DNA of 64,000 nt, taken from the NCBI GenBank assembly GCA_949825065.1, contig OX463845.1:25088728-25152727 (forward strand), written 5' to 3'. The notes under the pieces are model-generated. The model was not told the DNA's origin and made no database searches. It saw nothing but the letters and a program-made list of their open reading frames with translations. Made by a program: the position numbers and the translations under genes. Below, piece by piece: positions 45,700 to 57,990 of the stretch (its first letter is position 1; each line of letters starts with the position of its first letter). Origin of the DNA: Odontocerum albicorne (lineage: Eukaryota > Arthropoda > Insecta > Trichoptera > Odontoceridae).

Positions 45700-46603
45700 T
45701 CTCAGGCAATTTTCGATTTCCATCTCGAAAAAATGACTCGTCTTTTGAGGCGATCCAAGTTTGGAGCCAATTTTCGGTTTCTACGAAAGAAGTGAACCGG
45801 TGACCTGCCAAATCGTACTGTATCCTTCGGAACAACCAGTAATCAGAAGGAGCAATGTCCGGGGAATACGGCGGGTGCGGTTAAACATTCCATTTAAGCG
45901 TTTCCAAATATTTTTTTACGACTTTTGCGACATGAGGCCGAGCGTTGTCATGAAGAATAATAACTTTATTATGTCTTTGCTCGTATTTCGACCGTTTTTT
46001 TTTCGCAATGCACGGCTCAAACGAATTAATTGTAGCCGATACCGATCGCCCGTAATGAAATCGCCAGGTTTCAGCACCTCAAAGTAAACAACACCCCTTT
46101 GGTCCCACCAGATACAGAGCATGATCTTCGAACCATGTATTTTCGGTTTTGGTGTTGATGTTGAGGTCGATGGCAACGATTGACCAGGCTTAGCGTAGTA
46201 TTTTTTCTTCTTGGGGTTGTCGTAGAATATCCACTTCTCATCTCCAGTTATAATCCGATGCAAAAAACCTTTTCTTTGTTGCCTTTGAATCAGCTGTTCG
46301 CAAGTGAAAAATCGCCTTTCAACGTCTCTCGGTTTCAGTTCATAAGGCATCCAATTTCCTTGTTTTTGAATCATTCCCATGGCTCTCAATCGTACGGAAA
46401 CGACTTGTCGAGTCACTCCCAATGATTTTGCAAGCTCCTCTTGCGTTTGACTCTGATCTTCTTCGAGTAATGCCTCTAATTCTTTGTCCTCGAATTTTTT
46501 TGGCTGTCCAGAGCGAGGCTTGTCTTCGACGCTGAAATCTCCAATTAAAGCAGAAAATTAAAACCTCCCGCAAATGCTGCTTGGTTAACACAAAATTCGA
46601 CAT
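45700..46603 (-). pseudogene. mariner transposase, broken (mauritiana-like)
   Basis: Starts at the ATG at 46,601-46,603 (MSNFVLTKQHLREVLIFCFN), the usual mariner start. About 30 codons of the first helix-turn-helix region are then deleted and the frame changes. From about 46,440 the frame LAKSLGVTRQVVSVRLRAMG, the WMPYEL block and GDEKWIF (first D, near 46,240) are open. A shift in an A-run near 46,000 leads to LHDNARPHVA (second D, 45,947) in another frame. A stop at 45,881-45,883 lies before PHPPYSPD. The third D is in APSDYWLF (45,842), giving D34D spacing. The last residues, after RKLPER, are replaced by SINE-A tail. No TIRs were found. It cannot make an active enzyme. Confidence 0.92.
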
Positions 46604-46856
46604 TTTCAACACTGTACAAAACAAGGTTTTTGCATGAAACTCAAAGCGATATAAACTGAATATTATTGGCAGATGTCTCACCTCTCTGAAACCGCCAAAA
46701 TCGGCTGTCACTATGAACCATTCATAACAGCCAGAGCCATCTTTTGGAAACGGACCGAACTAATTTGTTCTCCCAATATTTTACCACAAACTGTCTAAAT
46801 ATATAAAAAAAATAAAGAGAAACAAGTAAAAACAATACTTATTGCGTTTAATTATA
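46604..46856. other. mariner 5' flank and unassigned DNA
   Basis: Probably the decayed 5' UTR of the mariner copy. I could not find a terminal inverted repeat or a TA boundary with confidence. Confidence 0.35.
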
Positions 46857-47035
46857 CGATCTCCGCGTCCTAGTAGGTACGACGCCTGTTTTCCAGCTCG
46901 AAGGTTGTAGATTCAATTCCCGTTGGTATTCAATTTCAATAAAAAATACTCAAATTTGGTTCTTGCTTTAAGCCTCTTTAACATTTCTCTGGTTGGTTGG
47001 AAGAGGTTGCCACATTGTAATATACTCAAAATGAG
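46857..47035 (+). repeat. SINE-A copy
   Basis: The head GATCTCCGCGTCCTAGTAGG, TACGACGCCTGTTTTCCAGC and the B box GATTCAATTCCCGTTGGTAT are clear. The body is short. The tail TTCTCTGGTTGGTTGGAAGA and a degraded end follow. Well preserved. Confidence 0.88.
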
Positions 47036-48236
47036 TTAAATAATTGTGATCAAATTGGAAAAAATATAAAGTTGTCCAAAATTATAACACACGTCTGTTT
47101 TGAAGAAACATCATTAGTTAGCAATTGGTGATTTTACAGGACATATTTCGTAGAAGATTAAAATAAGTTGTCGAATTTTATTATCAAGAGATAATAAGTA
47201 AAATAAAGACATTAAAATGAATTTTGTTACGAAAAACAAGCTAAACGATGGTAATAAATCAATCGAAAAAGTCTTAAAAATATATAACGCACAGCTTGTC
47301 ATTATACCCCTTGGAAAGTAAGTTAGTAATGTATAAATAAAGTGAGTGTCACTTTTGAACCATTTTTACTTGAAAACTTCAGATGATATATAAAAAGTAT
47401 TCCAATTTATTTGTTATTCTATTTAGAAAAACATTTAATAAACTAAGTATTTCAGCATAGTACACTTTAAACTCCCACTAAGATAAAGATTTTTTGAAAA
47501 GGTGAAGTTAAAATACATAAAATGTTAAAATATATAATCTCAAGTTAATATACACAAAATACGCTTGGACAATTTTATATTCGAGTAGAATAATGAATTT
47601 CACAAATTTGTGAAGCTCATGAATATTACATAAATAAATAAATTATTGAATTATTTTGTATCATTTACATAATATGAACTGTATTTTTGCACAAATTCTA
47701 TTCCTTTTTCGCAAATATGTACGAGTATAGTATATCAAAATGATGGTTTTGTTGAATTGCTTATAACGTCGTAATATAAGTTTTCGAGTGAAAATTCTAC
47801 TGCGTACAACAAACAATCCATATGAATTCAAGAGAAACATAACTGATTTGATGTTAGAAACAGGTTCGGATCCCAGTGCGGCCGGTCGACCCATGGAAAC
47901 TGTTACAACGACAAGGATATTATTTTTTGTCTCGGTCCTTTCCGTGTCACCGGAGACGTGATTTTTTCTCGTCCTTTATCGAACAGTGGGGATGTGACAA
48001 AACCTCTCGTGTTGTGGCAGCTTTTATGAAATTATAAAGGCAGAGGGGCGGACCCGCTGTTTTCTCAGCTCTCCAGCTGTGACGTTTGGTTGAGGACCGG
48101 CCATTGTTAAGGAGTATGAAATGTCAAACATTGCCATTGCTTGACGCGCGATTTCCGTTGTGATAGTGGTTCGAGCTCTTGTGCGGCGGGTCTGCAACTG
48201 TTCAGGACACTATGGTTACCTTTTTATATTTAAGGC
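47036..48236. other. unassigned DNA, GC-richer at its end
   Basis: 47,040-47,850 is AT-rich with no feature. 47,930-48,200 is less AT-rich, with CpGs (TTGACGCGCGATTTCCGTTG, GTGCGGCGGGTCTGCAACTG). It could be an element or a host regulatory patch. No ORF supported. Confidence 0.35.
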
Positions 48237-48785
48237 CAGTGTTTCTTAACATTTTTCAGCCGTGAACCAGATTAGGATATTAGTTTTGGTTTCACGACCC
48301 AAGTAAGAGTAATAAAATAACACATACAGATAACGATTAAATACATTTTATATATAACGACCTCCATGATCTAGCTGGTAAGATGTCTGTTTTACAACTC
48401 GGGGGTTGTGGGTTCGTTTCCCATTGGTATCCTCTCATACTTTTAAAAAATGGTACTAGTCTGGTTTTTACTTTAGGCTTTTCAAATATGTTTCTAGTCG
48501 GTTGGAAGAGATTGCCACACGGTATGACATTTTAATGTCATAGACGATAGCCTGCTTCGTACTTTACCTTGGCAAATTGTGAATACCAAGGAGCTGTTAC
48601 TTTCGGTGCGCAGTGACTCGGAAGGTTTTTAAAACGATCTTTGTACATTTGTGCTCGTAACATGTCGTAGGTTATTTATTGTCCATAAATATAAAAATAT
48701 CATTATTGTTGAAAATATTTCGCAACCCAGTCAAAATGTCAATAGGCGCAATTTTGGGTCGCGACCCATAGGTTAAGGAACTATA
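48237..48785. mobile_element. hAT-like MITE carrying a SINE-A
   Basis: The left end CAGTGTTTCTTAACATTTTT resembles the complement of the right end (AGTTCCTTAACCTATGGGTC then GCGACCC). CAGTGNTTCTTAACC with GGGTCGCGACCC is a common hAT MITE end. Flanks TTTAAGGC and TTCTAAGG may be a decayed 8-bp target duplication. There is no transposase. SINE-A lies inside at 48,359-48,530, so the MITE is older than that SINE. Confidence 0.65.
48359..48530 (+). repeat. SINE-A copy nested in the hAT-like MITE
   Basis: GACCTCCATGATCTAGCTGG, TAAGATGTCTGTTTTACAAC, the B box GGGTTCGTTTCCCATTGGTA, the body ACTAGTCTGGTTTTTACTTT and the tail TAGTCGGTTGGAAGAGATTG. The end beyond GCCACACGG is truncated. Confidence 0.88.
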
Positions 48786-48924
48786 TTCTAAGGGCATGCA
48801 TGGTAAAGGTTTATTTATAAATAAAACTTTATTACTTAGTTATTTTCACATTATTTTTCAAGATATTATTCATATTTGATAATAATTGAGTAACTTATTA
48901 TATTTATTTAAAACTCCGTTCCAT

Positions 48925-48985
48925 GACAAACTGTCGGATTTATTGGTAACCTCTTTCAAGCAACCAGACAAAAGTTAATAAAGGG
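48925..48985 (-). repeat. SINE-A tail fragment
   Basis: On the + strand GTCGGATTTATTGGTAACCT then CTTTCAAGCAACCAGACAAA matches the SINE-A 3' end in reverse. No head was found. Confidence 0.5.
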
Positions 48986-48999
48986 CACGGTCGGTAAAA

Positions 49000-49275
49000 T
49001 AATTAAAATTTTATTAATTTGTTCAATGTTCATGATCGGTATATACGAGTAGTATATGTGTATAACAAAAATAAATGTGGAATGTCATCAATCAAAGGGG
49101 AAAAAAAGAGATGCTAAATAGGAAAGAGAAATTGTGAATGAAACATGTAACATTATAGACTTGAAAGTAAGACTTTTTCAAGCGCTTTAAAATATGGTAA
49201 CTGGTTCCAGAGTCTCACTGTACGGGTAGTAAATCACGACTTTAAAAAGAAGAGCGGTAACATACGTAAGTTAAT
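49000..49275 (+). repeat. dispersed repeat family D, copy 1
   Basis: CATCAATCAAAGGGGAAAAA, GTGAATGAAACATGTAACAT, the block TCTCACTGTACGGGTAGTAA, and AAAAAGAAGAGCGGTAACAT occur in the same order at 60.1-60.3 kb. It is non-coding and the nature is unknown. Confidence 0.65.
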
Positions 49276-49744
49276 ATATTTTACATCACATATGAATTAA
49301 GTTTTTTCAAAAATTATTCCATACAAAGGGCAGTGGTTTTTAAATGGTCTACATAACGATATATAAAAATTATTTTTAATCAAGGATACAACCTTAATCA
49401 ACGATAATAATAATTTATATCACAAATACGAATTGAATAAAAAGAACCAACATTACTGATTTTATTTTATTTCTACAGACCACCACCCGATGAAGTTCAT
49501 GTTGTTATCAGCATCATAATATAAATAGGCCAAAAATCCGTACGACGGTTGTCGGCAAAGAAAGAATACGAGAATTGAATTTTGAGTACAAGAGAGCGAG
49601 AGAGGAATACTTCGATTCTCTCCGAAAGTAATTCGAAATTTGAATCTTGGTGGGTCCGTAATAAATGAACAGATCGAAACTATACTGAACGAATTTTAAA
49701 TACCTAGCTTACAATTTTTGAACCGGTGTAAAAGGGGATGATGT

Positions 49745-50449
<705 letters not shown>

Positions 50450-50545
<96 letters not shown>

Positions 50546-50551
50546 TTTTTT
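50450..50551. repeat. (TA)n array followed by a T run
   Basis: About 78 bases of TA repeats lead straight into about 25 T. Read on the minus strand, this is a poly-A run followed by (TA)n, as at some retroposon 3' ends. Confidence 0.95.
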
Positions 50552-51894
50552 CATAAATTTAGAATTTGTTTTACTTCCGTGAATATTTCACGGGCTGCAA
50601 CTAGTATGATATATTGTTTAAGGAAAGAATGTTGATTATTTTATATTTCAATTATAGAAATATTTTAAGTGAAATTTTGAATTTTATTTAAATCGTTTTG
50701 AGAATATTTTCTTTAATTTATTAAACTCAGCACCTCTAAAGAAGAAAACCATATGCAATTCAAATTTATAAATATAATAAAAAAGTGCTAGAAATATAAT
50801 ATCGGTTCCAATAACTACCTACAAGGAATTCATCTTATGTTATTCTATGAATGTATCAAGGGACGGATATATGCAAAACCCGCATTGTACGTGTTTTTGA
50901 TATTTTATAATTTGTGTGTATACGAGTATTTTAATTTTATTGAATAATAGTAAACTAATTTTAAGCAAAGTAACTTGCATTTATCAATTTACATCCGATA
51001 AATCGACATCCAACTTCAATATTTTGTTACAGATGTACGTAAGGTGGTATTTCACCGGTTATAAATTTTAGTTAATTAAAAAAAAATGTACCCTTATTTG
51101 TGATATAAAACAGATATTTGACCTATAAAAGAATAAAAGTTTTAATATTTCCTTTATCAAATTTAGAGTGTAAAATAGGACATAAAATGAAAAAATTGTC
51201 AGTGAAGTGAATTGGGTTAAAATGTTTCATATGAAATATAATTCATAATATAAAAAACATGATTTCAAATTCTAACACAAAACTTGTGCGCAGTGAGGTT
51301 TCCAAATGTCAATATGATATATTCCCCAGAGAGGCTTTGAACAGGAAAAAGTCGCGATAAAAGCACATTTTTCACACATGAAAAGCGTTTGTGGAGAATA
51401 TGTGGGCAAGAAGTGAAGTGAACGAAGAATCGCTGTCCTCTGTATGAACGGTTTGGAATTTATCTTTCTAGCGGTTAGCTCGCATAAATACGAGTAACAT
51501 ATATAATACAATTTATAATGCAGTTATTCTTAATCCGAAATTGAAATAGCAGGAAAAATATTGCATTTTCTGTAAACATACACAGGTAGGAAATATTTAT
51601 CTCTTTATGATACTCCATTTTAAAATAGATTATCCTTTTTATTCATAATAATACAATTTTATTTTCTATAGACCGATAATTGTTATACGAATAATTTACA
51701 TAGATTAATCGTTTAAATATCGACTCAAGAATAGTTTTAGCCAATAAATATTTATTAAATTTTAGACGAATATAATTTTTTATCATTTTTATAATAAATA
51801 TTTTCCATCGATATTTAAAGCGATGAAAATAATTTTCAGTCTAAAGACTATGTTCAAAAACCAACATTACCAAATATTGATTTTTTGTCATTTC
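50552..51894. other. unassigned AT-rich DNA
   Basis: No supported gene or repeat. Confidence 0.4.
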
Positions 51895-51985
51895 TTTGAG
51901 GATGAAGGCAGCAACGCTTTCGGAACGTTGGCTATTATTAAAGCCAACTCAACACAGCAATTTCAGAAAAAAACATAAAACTATG
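51895..51985 (+). repeat. dispersed repeat family H, copy 1
   Basis: GAGGATGAAGGCAGCAACGC, TTTCGGAACGTTGGC and AAAGCCAACTCAACACAGCA, then an A-rich end. The last block recurs at 61.79 kb. GATGGxxGCAACG...CGTTGGC hairpins are typical of some LINE 3' UTRs. Confidence 0.55.
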
Positions 51986-52275
51986 TAAGAAAAACACAAA
52001 ATAAATCAGAGAATCTTAAAAAACATAAAACTATGTAGTTATTGAAAGTAAGAAATCAATTTGTATTTATTTTATATACCAGGAGAACTTTCAAAGAATA
52101 TACATACGAGAATATTAAAAAAAAGTATTATTAATAAAAGTTATCATCCAACACTTATTTTAATGAAATTGATTTTCAAAAGGAATGAAAGTAAATATTA
52201 AGAAAGGGGCAATATTCATTAAACAATTTTAAGCCTTAAGGTATCACGAATGAAAAAATATTTCTGAGACAATTT

Positions 52276-52545
52276 GACTTTTAAATTGAGACTATTGATA
52301 TTAATCATTTTGAAATTTTACTTGAAAGAAATATTAAATGACTTTCGAAGTTATGGTTAACTTGACACTTTTGTTTGACTAATGTTAACTTTTCTACCAA
52401 TCTGACTTTTAGATTAATCGACTATTGATATTAATCATTTCTAATTCTACTTTAAAGAAATATAAAATAAATTTTGAATGTTATGGTTATATCGACAATT
52501 TTGTTTGACTTGTAACAAATTAACTTTTCTACTTCACCATTTTTG
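52276..52545 (+). repeat. diverged tandem duplication, period about 128
   Basis: GACTATTGATATTAATCATT occurs at about 52,289 (with a one-base change) and at 52,419. Each is followed by a TTACTT / CTACTT block, AGAAATAT and TTATGGTTA. Two copies, clearly diverged. Confidence 0.75.
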
Positions 52546-52677
52546 GGTTGAAGTTAAAATGTTTTCATTATATTCTGATAATTGAGACTTTCTATTAAAA
52601 AATTGTATACAAAATCCATTCACCGTAATCCATAACCTTTCGATAAATGTGTCAAAAAAATATAAATAAATATATTA

Positions 52678-52860
52678 TGGTATCCATGACATGGTTGATA
52701 AAACGTCTTCCGAAACTAGGACCTCAAGTTTAATACTAAAATAAATCTGCCATTTTTTCACATGCATTTTAACATCTAGCTTTGTGGTTGGTTTTTATTG
52801 TTAATCATACAATTTTTTTAAGAAATTTTCACAGCAATAAGCCATTCAGGTTTTAACAAT
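52678..52860 (+). repeat. SINE-A copy, strongly decayed
   Basis: GGTATCCATGACATGGTTGA, TAAAACGTCTTCCG, a lost B box (CCTCAAGTTTAATACT), TTTTAACATCTAGCTTTGTG and GGTTGGTTTTTATTG, then AGCAATAAGCCATTCAGG. The order suggests SINE-A, but no block is intact. Confidence 0.5.
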
Positions 52861-54377
52861 AGAAGTGTTATACAATAATACGGTACTAATATATTGAAGT
52901 CTATGTGAAAAAGTTACCTTGGATCCTTTTTATAAGAACTGAATGTTTGAGATATGAATTCACGCCGTATGGGGGTGCCCTTTGTAATTTACAAAATGGC
53001 GCAGTAGAACCATCTTCATCTTTGAGAGTCTTATATAACACGAGACTAGCGGAATACGATTATCAGAGAATCAGATTCGGGACATTCTTTCAAACCGATA
53101 AAGTTCTACTTTGCTTACGTTTGGTAAATCTCTTTGTAAAGATCTCGCGTTTGAACTGAAATAATTGATAAAACTCAAAGATATTTGAATATTTAATACT
53201 AATTTCTTTGTTATTCCACTTATTACTTTACTCCTCGAGATACGTGTTACTTCAACCTCTCTCGAGGCTTTTTTCAGACGGAATGATCCCGGTTTGTTAC
53301 GAGACCAATGCTTAGGTCCAACTGGTGTCATGTCTCATTACAATTGTTGTGGTCTTCTCGTATTGACCTGAAGGAAAACTTTTAATAAAAGGTGAAATTC
53401 GTTGCATTCTGTGGTTATTTATTATTGTTTTTATTTTATTTATAGCTTTTTGTATCTCTTATATTTATAAATTCAATGATTTGTATAGTTTTTGTAACGA
53501 AATCAATTTGAAAGTAGGTTTGATTTGATATTGATAAAAATGAAAGAATCCACGCAAAGTGAAGACGAAGAGTGGCCAAAGAATACTATATGTTCGGGCG
53601 CCAACAAACTATGCAGAATGACAGTAATTTATGTGAATATTTACGACACTTGTGTACATTCACATGACCTGTGTTTGTTTTTATATATTCTTTTACCGGT
53701 TATGCAAAATCTTCATCGCGACATTGCTTCGACGTTGGTGCTCAATAACGCGGAATTCATTTACGACTCTCAAATGACATGTTCGTTCCAACACATCTGG
53801 CAGAAAGAGGATATAACCCACTTTGTTCAGTCTTCTTCCAATTATATTTTGAAGATTTTAAACTATCATCTCTATTATTGTGTTGTACTAAATTCTTTAA
53901 ATTAGTAACATACTTTAACACTTTTTTTGAAGTGTCAGAAGTCTGTGGACTTTCAAGAGGCGTCATAAGTTATAAATTTTAGATATAACTTATAATGCTT
54001 AACAAAAACAAGTAAAACTTATGATACCTTAAGTTCTTACAATTCTTAACATTTTCTAAAAAAAATTAAGGTATTTGACATCGATATACAGTCAACGAAT
54101 GCGATTTTATTGTACACAGCACGATTTAGGTTTATCAAACATTTCTTTCAAGGAGCCAGATATATGTAAAACGACTGAATTCGACCAATCTAAACTGAAA
54201 CAATTTTGGTTTGGGAATCAAAACTGAAATTTCCATATAAAAGGTTCTACCACTATGTCGTAAAGATCGTTAATTTCAGTATCTAGCGTTAATATTTAGA
54301 AAAACTACTTGAATACAATGATCTTTGAATGAACAATACAGTGAAGCCTAATGTGTTTTGAATATTCATAATAATAC
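52861..54377. other. unassigned DNA with one 126-codon ORF
   Basis: An ORF at 53,525-53,905 (+) is the longest non-repeat ORF in the window. Its start carries an acidic run (QSEDEEW) and the rest looks random. I see no domain, splice site pair or neighbour that would make it a gene. At 54,095-54,180 a poor SINE-A tail-like stretch (minus) is possible. Confidence 0.35.
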
Positions 54378-54520
54378 TAGTAAATAAATAAATAAATATA
54401 GGTTTATTGATAGCAACATAACATGTACATAATATATTTAAATACACTCCAAAAACACATAGATGGCAGAAAATACATTTAAGAGAGAAGCTATCAAAAG
54501 GTCTGTAATACATTTAAGAG
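54378..54520 (-). repeat. dispersed repeat family F, 3' fragment
   Basis: (AAAT)n, then AGGTTTATTGATAGCAACAT, AACATGTACA, AAAAACACATAGATGGCAGA and AGAAGCTATCAAAAGGTCTG match 59,075-59,205. The (ATTT)n on the minus strand lies at the 3' end, as in some LINEs. The GC-richer part of the family is missing. Confidence 0.7.
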
Positions 54521-54622
54521 AGATAAGCTATAAAAAATTCTGTAGTAATGGTAAGTTGAAAAATCTTTACGAATGTGATAAATGCCTAGTTAAAAATTCA
54601 ATTAATAATACTGAGAATTATT

Positions 54623-54960
54623 GCCTAAAGAAGTATTCTGCTAGTTAAGTAATAAATTAATACTTATTTTTTATTGATTTATATTTACATTAAAATAATC
54701 CGAAAAAAGGGAGTCGATGTTAAATAACATACACATACATATAACATATACATAGGTCTATGGATTTAAAGGCGGCGAAATATGTGTGTCGCGATAGGAA
54801 AGAAGCTATCCTTTCTGTCTACCTCTACAAGAAAACGGCTTAATGATATGTATGTGATTGTTATTTAACATCGACTCCTTTTTTTCGGATTATTTTAATG
54901 TAAATCAATAAAAAAATAAGTATTAGTTTATTACTTGACTAACAGAATACTTATTTAGGC
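54623..54960. repeat. inverted repeat (about 115-base arms) around a LINE tail
   Basis: The left arm 54,623-54,740 and right arm 54,848-54,960 are near-perfect complements (shared words AAGTATTCTG, ATTAAAATAATCCGAAAAAA, GAGTCGATGTTAAATAAC). The left arm has about 6 extra bases. Between them is about 107 bases of LINE 3' end. Confidence 0.88.
54754..54847 (+). pseudogene. LINE 3' tail inside the inverted repeat
   Basis: GGATTTAAAGGCGGCGAAAT (DLKAAK), GTGTGTCGCGATAGGAAAGA (VCRDRK), then CTACCTCTACAAGAAAACGG, ending ATGATATGTATG. Same family end as 34.1 and 56.4 kb. Confidence 0.7.
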
Positions 54961-55870
54961 TTGATTTTCTAAAAGTCAATGATTCTCTTATCAAATACCT
55001 TTTATTGCTTTTGAATTGAAAAACATCTCAAACAAAATCAGTTCTATTTGAATTAAAATTTAATATAAGTTTCTCAAAAATTGTAAAAAAAAACGAAATA
55101 AAAAAGCGAATCAAAAGGAAGAGAAGCCTTTAGATAAATTTGATTTCTAACTGTTTTTGATTTCCGACTATTGGAATTATTTTATAAGAGGATAGAAAGT
55201 ATCTTTAAGAATTCAAATAACCTTTTTCCTGTTTTTTTTTTATATAGCCAATTCATGAAGTTTTGTACATTTTAGACATTTTAATCTTATCATCGTCTAT
55301 GAAATCTTCTTGCAGTATTAAAATACAATAATAATATATTTTAAAGAAAATTAATTGTGTAATAAGAAGAGCTTATAAGCAAATGGATACAAAAAAAAAG
55401 TGCATGAAATAAAAATATGTATTGTAAATACACTATACACGTATATGGTGCTGCTTCGTTAAAGAGATAAAAAAACATTTTATTCTCAAGCGCCATTTAA
55501 TCGATTCAGATCAACATCATCATAATCGTCCTGTATGTTCCACCAAGGGACACGGGAACGACATAAACCACCGGGCTGTGGACCGACTGGATAAAGGTTT
55601 TTTACGTCATCTAAAGGCTCTAACGATTGTCTTATTGCTTTTCTTGATGAGTATTTTTCTTGAGATTTGTCAATGATTAGACTTGTATTATTTATGTTAA
55701 CTATTCTCATAATAATATTTTATCACTTATATTTCTCAAATATGATCATGTATAATGGATATCATACAATTCGGAACCAAATTGGATTGATGAAAAAAAA
55801 ACTACAAAGCAATAAAGCCAATTATATTCCGTAAAAACGGTTAATTAAAATATTTAATCAACTTTTCTCG
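54961..55870. other. unassigned DNA with a 74-codon minus ORF
   Basis: The minus ORF 55,486-55,710 ends NIQDDYDDVDLNRLNGA and contains LYPVGPQPGGLCRSRVPWW. It looks protein-like and an AATAAA word follows the stop. I recognise no family. It could be a terminal exon or an element fragment. Confidence 0.35.
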
Positions 55871-56500
55871 CAGAAAAGGATTGGGCCGTATATTAACGTG
55901 TGATGGGCGAATTGAAAGAGACATTGAAAAAACGGTAGCGACTGAAAACAAGGTAAACTGAGGACTTAATATTATATACAACAATAGCGCAATATCAACA
56001 GTAGCGAAAAAGACAGTACATGTGATGGTGCCTACCTTGATGTATGGAAGTGAAACTTTAACTTGGCAGACGAAGGATAAGAGTAAGATTAATGCACCGG
56101 CGACTTATGCACTAAGGAAAATTTGTGTCAATGTTTGTAAGAAAGTGGAATGAAGACATCAGAAATGAATGCATAGATAAAATTGATGTTTTAAGGAAGA
56201 TAAAGAAAGGAACTTCAAAATGGTTTGGAAATGTGGAGAGAATGAATGATGAATGAATGACTAAGCGAGTATAGAAGTGAAAAGTTCAAAGTGTGCGTGG
56301 AAGAGGTAGACCGAAGAAAACGTGGCTGGATTATGTGAATCAGATTTTTAAAGAAGGTAGATTGAGAAGTATGAATAATAGAATATTGTGCATGCCGAGA
56401 TGTATAAATGTGGATTGGAAGTCTCGTGCTTGGATAAAAATGTTTGGAGATCTGTTCGCTCTACCAACTCCGTAAGGGACACGACATGATGATATGTATG
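55871..56500 (+). pseudogene. LINE RT connector to 3' end (FGHV family)
   Basis: LGRILTCDGRIERDIEKTVA, then VMVPTLMYGSETLTWQTKDK (56,023-56,082) with a KINAPATYALRKI continuation and a broken KMVWKCGE or WFGNVERM region. Then RGRGRPKKTWLDYVNQIFKE (56,296-56,355) and a DRxxW equivalent near CINVDWKSRAWIKMFGDL. Ends CGTAAGGGACACGACATGAT. Frameshifts lie near 55,960 and 56,150-56,290. One of the two longest copies of this family here; no palm domain. Confidence 0.88.
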
Positions 56501-57091
56501 TATGTAAACTTTGAAAGAAAAATAAAACGAAGATGTTAGAAAAAATCTAGACGCTTGTCATACAATTCTTCGATACTAAAACTAAAAATATTTACTTTAG
56601 TTTTATGGTATTGAGCTATTTCATTCTGATCCAACAATTTCAAATACGAATAGAAGAAAATTTAATCATCAAAGGAAAAATATTAATGAAGAAAGAATTT
56701 GACTTTCTAAGGAAATATATTAAGAAATTTTATGGTATAAGACTCGTTACCAATTTTAAGTACTGACAAAGTTTGAGTTCCTCGAGATCCGATAACTTTC
56801 TGAAAGACTTGATTCAAGAGTTGATAAAGCTAATGCTAACATACAATAGCCAAATAGTATTAAAGCTTGAAACTTTGGATTTCCACTTACAATGAGCTGT
56901 TCTCAGTTGGGTTCTCTTCAATCTAACAATGCTGAAAATACAAGAGATGAATATTAAATCAGTCCCATCTAAAAAGATTCTCACGTCTTTACAAAATAAA
57001 TGGCCAAATGGTACAAACACGAAAAAAGGGAATTTCCGATGGTGTATGCTGGTTGAATATTAATTAATGCGAAGAAGCGAAAACTTAAGTA
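56501..57091. other. unassigned AT-rich DNA
   Basis: No supported feature. Confidence 0.4.
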
Positions 57092-57705
57092 TTATTGTAT
57101 GGAATAGCTGTCGTCAAAATCTAGGAAGGTTTTGAGACTCCTCATAGCCTCTAAATATTCAATAGAAAACAAAAGGCTCATCCTTCTTCTTGAAATTTGC
57201 TCTCCAAAGTTCATCATGGCTATTTTGATCTTTGTACAAAGATATGGCACCACACTGAAACTACTCCAGTAAGTTTTTCTACCAGTAGATGCGTCTTTTT
57301 CTTGTACTTTTTCTGTCCTGAAATTTTCTTCACAATATACGAGTATGTTCAAAGTGCTTTAATTTTCTCTTTTCGACGGTGAATAATACTTCTTTATCCT
57401 TATACTTCCATTTCAACATTTCATTATTATGGACTGTCAACTGATATCATTCATCGATAACACCACATTTCAAAAACGTCTAGTTTCATCGTGGTGGCTT
57501 GAGTAAGTGTCCATACTTCAACACCATATAGAAGTATGGTGGACCTGTAGCAACGCAAAATTTGCCCACGTAATCCTTGTTGCAGAAGAGATCTTGTATT
57601 TTGAAGAAACAACTTCAAGCCAGCTCTACTCTTATTTTGATCTCTCGAGACTAGCTTCATTAAACATTCAGCCAGCATCTCAGATATGTATATTGTTGAA
57701 CTCAC
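57092..57705 (-). pseudogene. LINE RT connector to C-terminus (RTE-like)
   Basis: The minus strand reads QGLRGQILRCYRSTILLYGV, EVWTLTQATTMKLDVFEMWC then YR (57,580 down to 57,451), the YGxEVWTL...xxxxDAFEMWCYR connector. After a decayed stretch come EKDASTGRKTYWSS and CTKIKIAMMN (the KVKIAMMI equivalent) and a short end (57,352 to 57,092). The upstream RT domain is gone. Same group as 41.9 and 43.5 kb. Confidence 0.85.
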
Positions 57706-57904
57706 TTAACGTTTATTAAAACAGTGTTAATGATGTTATTAATTAATAGCTTGTAACAGTTATGAAATACATTTTGTCAAAATTGAAATATTTCACAATA
57801 GTGCTGAAAGATTAAAGCTCATCATAAAGAGGCAAATTACATATTCATTTTAATCGGCTCTTTTCAGCCTCCCCTCCAAAAATTCACTGCCATACATCAA
57901 ATGT

Positions 57905-57990
57905 AATAAATATAAAAGAACAATTTGTATAGTGCCGTTCAGAGAGCAAATACTCTTCATGGGTGCTCTAACTCGGGATCCGAACCGACT
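57905..57990 (-). repeat. dispersed repeat family G, copy 2
   Basis: On the minus strand GGTTCGGATCCCGAGTTAGA, GCACCCATGAAGAGTATTTG, CTCTCTGAACGGCACTATAC. Reverse of the 30.64-kb copy, followed by an AT-rich end. Confidence 0.7.

Noticed and set aside
45761..46087. Plus-strand ORFs at 45.6-46.4 kb
   Set aside because: They are antisense shadows of the mariner transposase gene.
45916..46422. 168-codon minus ORF as a complete, active transposase
   Set aside because: It covers only the middle of mariner. The N-terminal part is deleted, the second and third catalytic acids lie in another frame, and a stop precedes the last one.
47850..47900. GGTTCGGATCCC as a tRNA B box
   Set aside because: There is no A box upstream and no SINE body downstream.
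53525..53905. 126-codon ORF as a host gene
   Set aside because: No known domain, no homologue I can recall, no splice or poly-A evidence, and overlapping ORFs of similar length on both strands.
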